Origin: Enterobacter cloacae subsp. cloacae ATCC 13047
GTDB lineage: Bacteria; Pseudomonadota; Gammaproteobacteria; Enterobacterales; Enterobacteriaceae
Direction: 5' to 3'
NCBI RefSeq assembly: GCF_000025565.1
Contig: NC_014121.1
Location: forward strand, 5,046,216-5,110,215
DNA length: 64,000 nt
The notes below the pieces were generated by a model. The model had not been told where the DNA came from. It searched no databases and saw only the letters and a program-made list of their open reading frames with translations. The position numbers and the translations under genes are program-made. Below are positions 57,716-64,000 of the stretch, one piece after another. The stretch's first letter is position 1. Each line of letters starts with the position of its first letter.

Positions 57716-58617
57716 TATTTCCCCCGTTTGGCGCGTGGATGCGCCGCGTCATACACCGACGCAAGGTGTTGAAAGTCTAAGTGGGTATAGATTTGGGTGG
57801 TGGAGAGATTCGCGTGACCGAGCAGCTCCTGCACGCCACGCAGATCGCCACTCGATTCCAGCATATGGGTGGCAAAAGAGTGGCGCAGCTTGTGCGGATG
57901 GACGTGGCTGTTCAACCCCTGCTTAATGCCCCACTCTGCAAAGCGTTTCTGCACGTTACGCGCCGAGATCCGCTTGCCGAGTTTCGACAGGAACAGCGCA
58001 TCCTCCTCGGCGCCAAACAGCCCGCGCAGATCCAGCCAGTGCTCAATCCACGAGACGGCATTACGGCCAATCGGCAGGCGGCGCTCTTTGCTGCCCTTAC
58101 CCATCACCCACACTTCACCGGACTCCAGATCGAGATGTTTTAAATCGAGATTAACCAGTTCGGAAAGACGCAGACCCGCACCGTACATGACCTCCAGCAT
58201 CGCGCGATCGCGCACGGCCAGCGGGTCGTTGAGGTCAATATCCAGCAGGCGGTTTACATCGTCGACGTCGATATTTTTCGGCAGGTGACGCGGGGCTTTC
58301 GGCGTGGCGATGCCTTTCGCCGGGTTGGCTTTTAAGCCGCCCTGGCTCACCAGCCAGTCGAAGAAACTGCGCAGCGCAGAAAGCCTGAGCGCCAGACTCG
58401 CCGGGCTTAGGTTTTTTTTACGGCTACGCACAACAAACCCACGGACGGTTGCAGCGTCACATTGTTGCCAGCTTTTCAGGCCGATCTCATCGGCAATCTG
58501 CATGATGGCATCAAGCTGACGCTGATAGTTCAGCAGCGTAATGGGGCTTAGCTGACGTTCAACGCCCAGGTAGCGCAGAAAGCGCGAGACGTCAGTCGCG
58601 AGCAGGGCGTCCGTCAT
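57715..58617 (-). CDS. xerC: XerC, tyrosine site-specific recombinase
   Basis: XerC, with XerD and FtsK, resolves chromosome dimers at dif and plasmid multimers at cer/psi. The 300-residue protein has an N-terminal SAM-like core-binding domain and a C-terminal catalytic domain with the active residues in GAGLRLSEL (Arg), KGSKERR (Lys), [12 protein letters not shown] (His, Arg), GHANLST (His) and IYTHLD (Tyr nucleophile). It overlaps the yigA stop as ATGA and yigB as TAATG. No dif-like site was noticed in the window. Confidence 0.97.
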   Translation of the reverse strand: MTDALLATDVSRFLRYLGVERQLSPITLLNYQRQLDAIMQIADEIGLKSWQQCDAATVRGFVVRSRKKNLSPASLALRLSALRSFFDWLVSQGGLKANPAKGIATPKAPRHLPKNIDVDDVNRLLDIDLNDPLAVRDRAMLEVMYGAGLRLSELVNLDLKHLDLESGEVWVMGKGSKERRLPIGRNAVSWIEHWLDLRGLFGAEEDALFLSKLGKRISARNVQKRFAEWGIKQGLNSHVHPHKLRHSFATHMLESSGDLRGVQELLGHANLSTTQIYTHLDFQHLASVYDAAHPRAKRGK

Positions 58618-59321
58618 ACACGTTCAATCCAGCGCTCCAGCAGCTCAGGCAGCATCAGGGCGATCTCCTGCAGCAGCTGCGTGCCTTGTCCCTGCTCGTA
58701 ATGATGCGCGTCGCGGCTGGTAAATAACATCACCCCCAGATCGCCATCACGCCCCATCATCGACATCGCCACCGAACCTATCGCTTTCGCCTCCGGCAGT
58801 ACCACCAGCAGTTCCGGCCCGTTAAGCGGCCCAAGATAGTGATGTTCGTGGCCCAGACGCTGAATACGCAGGGGTTCAAACGCCTGGCGACTCAACGCCA
58901 GATGGGTAAAACCGGACGGCGCGCCAATGCGCCAGCGGTCAGGGAAAAGACGAATCGTTGCGCCAGCCAGCCCCAGTTCACGCGCCCAGCGGTGGAAACG
59001 GCTGAGAAATTCTTCAAGGCTGTGCGCCGAGGCCAGACGCGCCTGCAGATGCAGAAGACGATAGAACAGGCTTTCGTTCGTGTTGGCCTGCTCCATCAGC
59101 AACGTCATGTTCTCTTCAAGCTGATTGATGTGGTTGCGCGAGCGTGCCATGTGCCATTCGACCAGCGACACGGTCCCGCGAACCGGATGCGGCACACGCA
59201 TCGCTTCGACGACGCGTGCATTGCGAATAAAAAACTCAGGATTGCGCAGCAGATAATCAACAACAGCCCTGTCGTCCAGTTCCGTCACCGTTTCCTGCAG
59301 TTCTTCCCCTGGTTGTTTCAT
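58614..59321 (-). CDS. yigA: YigA, DUF484 GAF-like protein
   Basis: YigA is a 235-residue DUF484 protein with a predicted GAF-like domain in the C-terminal half and an N-terminal helical region ([18 protein letters not shown]). Its function is not known. It sits between dapF and xerC, overlapping each by four bases (ATGA), so it is translated as part of that chain, an arrangement conserved across enterobacteria. Confidence 0.93.
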   Translation of the reverse strand: MKQPGEELQETVTELDDRAVVDYLLRNPEFFIRNARVVEAMRVPHPVRGTVSLVEWHMARSRNHINQLEENMTLLMEQANTNESLFYRLLHLQARLASAHSLEEFLSRFHRWARELGLAGATIRLFPDRWRIGAPSGFTHLALSRQAFEPLRIQRLGHEHHYLGPLNGPELLVVLPEAKAIGSVAMSMMGRDGDLGVMLFTSRDAHHYEQGQGTQLLQEIALMLPELLERWIERV

Positions 59322-60142
59322 AGATGGATAAACCCGTCATAGACATGTGCCGCCGGGCCAGTCATATACAGTGGATGACCCGGTCCTTTCCAGGCGATAT
59401 CAAGACGACCGCCTGGTAACTCCACGCGAACCTCTTCGGCCAGTAACCCCTGAGAGATGCCGACGGCCACCGCAGCACAGGCACCGCTTCCGCAAGCCTG
59501 CGTTTCGCCCGCGCCGCGCTCGTACACGCGCAGACGGATATGCTCACGCTTCACCACCTGCATAAAACCGATATTCGCCCGTTCCGGGAAACGTTCATGG
59601 CTTTCCAGCACCGGACCCAGGGTTTCAACCGCGGCCGTTTCCACGTTATCGACTTGAATCACACAGTGTGGGTTACCCATCGAGACGACGCCACATAATA
59701 CTGTCTGCTCGGCCGCACGCATAATATAGGTCTTTTCCGCTTTGTTTGCGCGAAACGGCACCGCAGAAGGTTCGAAGTTTGGCTCGCCCATGTTCACGCG
59801 CACCAGCTCGTCATCGGTAACGCTGAGCACCATGCGGCCATTCGCCGTGCTGACACGGATATCGCGTTTGTTGGTCAACCCTTTCAGGCGGACAAAGCGG
59901 GCAAAACAGCGCGCGCCGTTGCCGCACTGATTCACCTCGCTGCCATCCGCATTGAAAATACGGTAGTGGAAATCGAGGTCGGGATCGTACGGCGGTTCAA
60001 CCACCAGCAGCTGATCGAACCCCACGCCCAGGTGTCGATCCGCCAGGCGGCGGATCAGTTCCGGGGAGAAAAAGACATTCTGCGTTACCGCGTCGACGAC
60101 CATAAAATCGTTACCAAGGCCATGCATTTTAGAGAACTGCAT
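59318..60142 (-). CDS. dapF: DapF, diaminopimelate epimerase
   Basis: DapF converts LL- to meso-diaminopimelate for lysine and peptidoglycan. The 274-residue cofactor-independent epimerase has the two catalytic cysteines in [10 protein letters not shown] (about residue 73) and [13 protein letters not shown] (about 217). The start at 60140-60142 (MQFSKMHG) equals E. coli; the longer frame adds four residues. It overlaps yigA as ATGA and follows lptM by 35 bases. Confidence 0.97.
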   Translation of the reverse strand: MQFSKMHGLGNDFMVVDAVTQNVFFSPELIRRLADRHLGVGFDQLLVVEPPYDPDLDFHYRIFNADGSEVNQCGNGARCFARFVRLKGLTNKRDIRVSTANGRMVLSVTDDELVRVNMGEPNFEPSAVPFRANKAEKTYIMRAAEQTVLCGVVSMGNPHCVIQVDNVETAAVETLGPVLESHERFPERANIGFMQVVKREHIRLRVYERGAGETQACGSGACAAVAVGISQGLLAEEVRVELPGGRLDIAWKGPGHPLYMTGPAAHVYDGFIHL

Positions 60143-60177
60143 CATTTGCTCCATTGCGCGGGTACAGAACGTGATCG

Positions 60178-60381
60178 TCAGAGATTAACCTGAGTCGGGC
60201 CACCGTTGTTGCCACGATCGTTAGTGTCTGGCGTAGATGACTCAATGCCGCTGTTTACAGGTTTCGTCGGAGGCGGCGCGGTTTTATCCGCTGGCGGGAA
60301 GTACAGCGGCCCCTTCAGTCCACAGCCAGTCAGACTAAACAGCGTGATGAGAACGGCAAGCGTTCGGAAAGCGTTTTTCAT
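60178..60381 (-). CDS. lptM: LptM (YifL), lipoprotein assisting LptD maturation
   Basis: LptM is a small outer-membrane lipoprotein that stabilises the LptDE translocon and promotes correct LptD disulfides. The 67-residue precursor has a lipoprotein signal peptide with the lipobox SLTGC (Cys20), followed by [13 protein letters not shown], the conserved core, and a low-complexity polar tail. The open frame continues 115 codons further upstream antisense to cyaY, but the lipoprotein start at 60379-60381 is the family start. Confidence 0.94.
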   Translation of the reverse strand: MKNAFRTLAVLITLFSLTGCGLKGPLYFPPADKTAPPPTKPVNSGIESSTPDTNDRGNNGGPTQVNL

Positions 60382-60516
60382 TATAAAGTTGCCCGTAAGT
60401 TCAAATCTGTTTCTATCATCGCAGGAGAAGACACAAAAGCAAGAGTTTGCCGCTTTCCTGCAACGGGAATTATTTAGGGTTATACTGCCGGCATCACGAA
60501 AAACAGGAACAAAACC

Positions 60517-60837
60517 ATGAACGACAGTGAATTCCATCGCCTTGCCGACACCCTGTGGATGACCATTGAAGAGCGCCTGGACGACTGGGAAGGCGACAGC
60601 GATATCGATTGTGAAATCAACGGCGGTATCCTGACCCTCAGTTTCGAAAACGGCAGCAAAATTATTATTAACCGCCAGGAGCCGCTTCACCAGGTATGGC
60701 TGGCGGCCAGACAGGGTGGCTACCATTTCGATCTGAAAGGGGATGAATGGGTTTGTGACCGTAGCGGCGAAACCTTCTGGGATCTGCTGGAGCAGGCTGC
60801 AACCGCGCAGGCGGGTGAAGATGTGAGTTTCAGGTAG
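60517..60837 (+). CDS. cyaY: CyaY, frataxin homologue
   Basis: CyaY is the bacterial frataxin, an iron-binding regulator of the IscS/IscU iron-sulfur assembly machinery. The 106-residue protein shows the acidic first helix ([19 protein letters not shown]), the central beta strands ([17 protein letters not shown]) and the [12 protein letters not shown] segment. It is E. coli-sized, diverges from lptM and converges on cyaA across a REP pair. Confidence 0.96.
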   Translation: MNDSEFHRLADTLWMTIEERLDDWEGDSDIDCEINGGILTLSFENGSKIIINRQEPLHQVWLAARQGGYHFDLKGDEWVCDRSGETFWDLLEQAATAQAGEDVSFR

Positions 60838-60843
60838 TTTTGT

Positions 60844-60921
60844 TGCCCGGTGGCGCTGTGCTTACCCGGCCTACAGATTCGAGCTGTTGTAGGCCCGGTA
60901 AGGCGTAGCCGCCACCGGGCG
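60844..60921. repeat. Paired REP elements (BIME) between cyaY and cyaA
   Basis: Two inverted REP units (GCCCGGTGGCGCTGTG...CCGGCCTAC and its complement GTAGGCCCGG...CCACCGGGC) face each other across about 18 bases, forming a large palindrome between two converging genes. It is the clearest BIME in the window. Confidence 0.88.
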
Positions 60922-60932
60922 AGCGAAAAGCA

Positions 60933-63476
60933 TCACGAGAAATACTGCTGCAACAGCGGTGCGGTATCCTGATTCGCAGGCACGGCAGGCGTGACGGCCT
61001 GAGTACGGAACGGAATCACCTGCGCACGGCCATCGACATTCACAATCTGGTAGAACTGCGGCAGGTTGAAGTTGATGAAGCTGGAGCCGTAGGTGAAGCG
61101 GTCGTGTGATGAGGAGTAGAAGCGGCTAACGTCACGCACCAGCTCCTCTTTACTGCCTTCGCAGTGGTGATACACCTCTGCGCGGTTGGTCTCATCAAGA
61201 ATATAGATGTTGAAACCGGCATCGTCTCCCGACTCTTCAAAGAAGAACTGGATAATCCCTTCACTGGCAAATCCATCCACCACCTGCGGCAACTTGACGT
61301 GGTTGGTCTCCACCTGAACCGACAGACCATGCAGTTTGTTGTGCGAAATCGCGCCGTAAAACTCAATGGCGTTCTCCAGCTTCTGCACCGACACGTTCAG
61401 GCGTTCGAAGAACAGACCCCAGGTTTGCCCTGAAACACGCAGCGCTTTAAAGCGACCGGTTTCCTGACGGGTACTGGAAAGACGCAGCTCAATACACTCT
61501 GAAACTAACTGCTGCACGCGGGTACGAATCAAACCACGCAGGTGCTGGCTGTAGCAGAACACTTCCACGCTGTCCGGCGGCGCGGCATCCTGGTGCATCT
61601 TACCGAGAATGGTTTTCAACGCTTCGATCATCGCCTGCTCGCCGTTGAAGTGCAGCGTACGCACTTCGTTCCACGAGTTGCGGTACAGCAGATCCACGCT
61701 GCCGACCAGGCAATTTTGCTGCTCGCCAAAGCTGAAGACGTCCAGCTTGCGGAAGTCAAAATGCACGACCTGATTGCGGAAGGCCGCCGTCGGGTCATAT
61801 TCCAGGTTGACGATAATCGCCAGATGGCGAATTTCACACGGGCTGTAGAGCGCTTTTGGCGTGGGTGCCGGCAGACGCAGCGGGAAGTGATGGGAGACAT
61901 CTGCCACCATCTCCTGCAGTTTGGCTAAATCGACCACCTCGTTGCCTTTGATAAACAGGCGTGTGCGCGAGGTCAGCAGGCCGTTAAACCAGGCCCAGGC
62001 CACCAGCTTGTTCAGGTAGCGGTTATACTCCAGCGGCTGATGGCTAATGATTGAATCCATGCTTGGGGCACGGTTATACAGATACCACCCGGTGCGGTTC
62101 GCGCGGCCCGGCGGCACATAGATAAAGGTCAGGTTTGGCTCTGACAGATCGGGCGAAATTTGCGGGTTAACCAGAGTGACTTTGCCCGGCAGCGCTTCAA
62201 ACGCGGCATACAGTTTGCGGGTCAAAACCCCGATGTCCTGCGGGCTGGCGGACACGCTGAGATTGTTACGGCGCGCAAAGCGGATCAGGTTACGGTAGCT
62301 TTGCATCATCGCATCAAGCAGTTCGTTGTGCGCTTCACGCACCTGATCGATTTTCCAGTTGGCGCGATTGTCGAGCATGGAGAGACGCTCTTCGCCCCAT
62401 CCCCACTCTTTGACGAGCTGAGAAACCACTTCACGACGCCAGCCCACGCAGGCGCGTTCGCGGCTCAATTTCTCACAAACTTTGAGATAGAAACATCGAC
62501 GCACCAGGTCGAGACGCGTGGTGTCATCAATGGCTTTCAGGTATTCGGTAACGCGTTCCAGCATCATGCAGTAGGCATCAAGCCCAAAGGAGACAATCTC
62601 CCCGTCGTGCAGACGCTGCTTGATATCTTTCGCCAGCAGGCGTGGGGTTGGGTATTCCCAGGAATAGGCTTCGAGCAACAGCGTTTTCAGCACCGCTTTG
62701 TACGGTGAGTCGATGCTCTTATAAAGCTGCCAGAGGCTCGCGCCAAAGTACTCTTCGGCTGACAGGGAGCTCAGGCCGCCCAAATCCAGCCATTCGTTTG
62801 GCGTCAGTACGCCCTGCGCGTAGAGCGACATCACGTAATCATCGTAATGCTCTTCTTCTTCGCACGGGACCATATTCCACAGAATACGCTTCCCGGCCAG
62901 ACGCACTGCCGTACGGTAAAATTCGTCCAGCAATAAGATGTGCTGCGTGGAGCCGCAGTCCTCACCACCCAGACTGCCGCTTTCGTTATGGCGGAAACGG
63001 TTTTCATCAATCAGGAAGAAGCTCACTTCCACGCCAAGCGATGCCGCCCAGCTTTCCAGCAGGCTACATTTACGCTGCAGCAACTGACGCTCTTCGTTAT
63101 CGAGCCAGGATTGATGGCAGACCCAGATGTCCAGGTCAGACGAACAGCTTTGCCCTACCGAAGAGGTGCTCCCCATGGAGTAAACGCCGGTGATAGGCAG
63201 TTCACCTTTCGGGGATTCCTGCGGCGGCATGCCACGGTAGAGTTCAAGTTCGTTGAGATAATGCTGTTGGGTTTCATCAGGCGTGAAAAGGCAAATGCCC
63301 TTGGGAACGTTACCGTCAAGGTAACCCGGCATCAGCGGATGGTGATAGTGCAATAATGTCGGCAGCAGACTGTATACCTGCTGGAAAGCAGGGCCCATGG
63401 CAGCAAGCGCGCGATCCACACGCAGTTGATTGATGGCATCCAGTCTCTGTTTCAGAGTCTCAATATAGAGGTACAA
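60933..63476 (-). CDS. cyaA: CyaA, class I adenylate cyclase
   Basis: CyaA makes cAMP from ATP and is activated by phosphorylated EIIA-Glc. The 847-residue product (E. coli 848) has the N-terminal catalytic domain with the nucleotidyltransferase motif [18 protein letters not shown] (paired Asp near 114-116) and a C-terminal regulatory domain. Translation starts at TTG (63474-63476), the same unusual start known in E. coli cyaA, where it limits expression. A CRP site lies about 140 bases upstream, giving feedback control. Confidence 0.97.
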   Translation of the reverse strand: MYLYIETLKQRLDAINQLRVDRALAAMGPAFQQVYSLLPTLLHYHHPLMPGYLDGNVPKGICLFTPDETQQHYLNELELYRGMPPQESPKGELPITGVYSMGSTSSVGQSCSSDLDIWVCHQSWLDNEERQLLQRKCSLLESWAASLGVEVSFFLIDENRFRHNESGSLGGEDCGSTQHILLLDEFYRTAVRLAGKRILWNMVPCEEEEHYDDYVMSLYAQGVLTPNEWLDLGGLSSLSAEEYFGASLWQLYKSIDSPYKAVLKTLLLEAYSWEYPTPRLLAKDIKQRLHDGEIVSFGLDAYCMMLERVTEYLKAIDDTTRLDLVRRCFYLKVCEKLSRERACVGWRREVVSQLVKEWGWGEERLSMLDNRANWKIDQVREAHNELLDAMMQSYRNLIRFARRNNLSVSASPQDIGVLTRKLYAAFEALPGKVTLVNPQISPDLSEPNLTFIYVPPGRANRTGWYLYNRAPSMDSIISHQPLEYNRYLNKLVAWAWFNGLLTSRTRLFIKGNEVVDLAKLQEMVADVSHHFPLRLPAPTPKALYSPCEIRHLAIIVNLEYDPTAAFRNQVVHFDFRKLDVFSFGEQQNCLVGSVDLLYRNSWNEVRTLHFNGEQAMIEALKTILGKMHQDAAPPDSVEVFCYSQHLRGLIRTRVQQLVSECIELRLSSTRQETGRFKALRVSGQTWGLFFERLNVSVQKLENAIEFYGAISHNKLHGLSVQVETNHVKLPQVVDGFASEGIIQFFFEESGDDAGFNIYILDETNRAEVYHHCEGSKEELVRDVSRFYSSSHDRFTYGSSFINFNLPQFYQIVNVDGRAQVIPFRTQAVTPAVPANQDTAPLLQQYFS

Positions 63477-63826
63477 GACGTATCGCCTGATGTTTCCGGG
63501 TGTCGCAAGCTATTCAAAAACCAAAATATCAGCGAGCCCGCAGTATTTCAAAAAGATAACCGTTACCCTTTTTCGCCCTTATCATTATGCTGGTACCGAC
63601 GAAAAAATGGTCTAAAACGTGATCAATTTAACACCTTGCCGATTGACCGTAAAGAAAGTTGCGCTACATACAAAGTGTAGCACCGTTCTGTACGTGTAAA
63701 TTCCTTAATACGGCTGTGGCTGACGAGAACTCCCGCCCTGTCCCTCTCTTCTTCATCACCGTAAAACTGCCATCCCAGAGTCAACAATGTTAGGATGGTT
63801 AGCGATTGATAATGACGGTAACAAGC
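63477..63826. other. cyaA-hemC divergent regulatory region
   Basis: This 350-base gap separates two divergent genes. It holds the CRP site, the upstream promoter region of cyaA and the hemC promoters. A six-bp inverted repeat (GCTACA / TGTAGC, 63663-63681) lies between the CRP site and hemC. I cannot assign definite -10 and -35 boxes and see no other gene in it. Confidence 0.6.
63614..63637. promoter_or_regulatory. CRP site of cyaA
   Basis: Read on the minus strand, GGTGTTAAATTGATCACG within this segment matches my memory of the E. coli cyaA P2 CRP site. It has the TGTTA-N6-TCACG half-sites of the CRP consensus. cAMP-CRP represses cyaA from it, closing a negative feedback loop. Confidence 0.8.
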
Positions 63827-64000
63827 ATGTTAGACAATGTTTTGAGAATTGCCACACGCCAAAGCCCTCTTGCGCTCTGGCAGGCACATTATGTTAAGCA
63901 GCGCCTGGAAGCCTGCCACAGCGGCTTGCGCGTCGAGCTGGTGCCCATGGTCACGCGCGGCGATGTGATCCTTGATACGCCGCTGGCGAAAGTGGGCGGC
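63827..64000 (+). CDS. hemC: HemC, hydroxymethylbilane synthase (5' part; runs off the window)
   Basis: HemC (porphobilinogen deaminase) joins four porphobilinogen units into hydroxymethylbilane. Only the first 58 codons are present ([19 protein letters not shown]... to KVGG), matching the E. coli N-terminus with the conserved [14 protein letters not shown]. The dipyrromethane cofactor cysteine lies beyond the window. In E. coli hemC leads the hemCDXY operon and diverges from cyaA, as here. Confidence 0.96.
   Translation, partial: MLDNVLRIATRQSPLALWQAHYVKQRLEACHSGLRVELVPMVTRGDVILDTPLAKVGG

Noticed and set aside
60382..60726. Upstream extension of lptM, 115 codons antisense to cyaY
   Set aside because: The lipoprotein signal and family length fix the start at 60381; the extension is a shadow of cyaY.
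63663..63681. Inverted repeat upstream of hemC as an operator
   Set aside because: Six bp with a seven-base loop is too short to assign to a known regulator; mentioned only as part of the intergenic region.

Overview
This is a stretch of enterobacterial chromosome. Most proteins match Escherichia coli K-12 counterparts in length and key residues, but not closely enough to be E. coli. Gene content (complete E. coli-type cellulose locus, no yigF/yigG between corA and rarD) fits an Enterobacter/Lelliottia/Leclercia-type member of the Enterobacteriaceae. That placement is inferred from remembered sequences, not from a search. I see no prophage, insertion sequence, CRISPR array, integron or foreign-looking island.

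Layout. (1) 1-14300: cellulose locus. bcsRQABZC runs on the minus strand, ending just before what looks like the first codons of the c-di-GMP phosphodiesterase gene pdeK. bcsEFG diverges on the plus strand. Together these encode the c-di-GMP-activated synthase, periplasmic guide, cellulase, outer-membrane exporter and the phosphoethanolamine-modifying branch. (2) 14402-16389: birA and murB, coupled by a GTGA overlap. (3) 16475-21880: a complete rRNA operon on the minus strand (16S, tRNA-Ile, tRNA-Ala, 23S, 5S) with P1 and P2 promoters, boxA elements and a terminator. (4) 21926-25919: hemG, trkH, yigZ, pepQ. (5) 26067-29631: fadBA with a FadR operator, then a terminator. (6) 29634-40439: fre, ubiD, rfaH, tatD, tatABC, the ubiEJB ubiquinone genes, rmuC and udp. 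(7) 40695-48928: ysgA, the metE/metR divergent pair with MetJ boxes, bioP, yigL, pldB, rhtB, rhtC. (8) 48990-54727: recQ, pldA, yigI, rarD, corA and a short leader ORF. (9) 54728-63476: uvrD, yigB, xerC, yigA, dapF, lptM, cyaY, cyaA. (10) 63827-64000: 5' end of hemC.

From hemG to hemC the order is that of the E. coli 86-87 minute region. The segment bcsG / birA-murB / rrn / hemG is not: in E. coli hemG adjoins rrnA, murB-birA adjoins rrnB, and bcs lies elsewhere. The left part is therefore a rearranged junction (or an assembly join at a repeated rRNA operon) and is the most notable large-scale feature. Smaller points of interest are a conserved-looking 47-codon leader ORF ahead of corA, a strong REP hairpin between the putative SOS box and the uvrD start, a 113-bp coding overlap between the convergent genes metR and bioP, a family of REP elements, and several non-ATG starts (cyaA TTG; birA, hemG, ubiJ and recQ GTG). 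The window is otherwise ordinary core genome, and I did not find an evidently undescribed multi-gene system.
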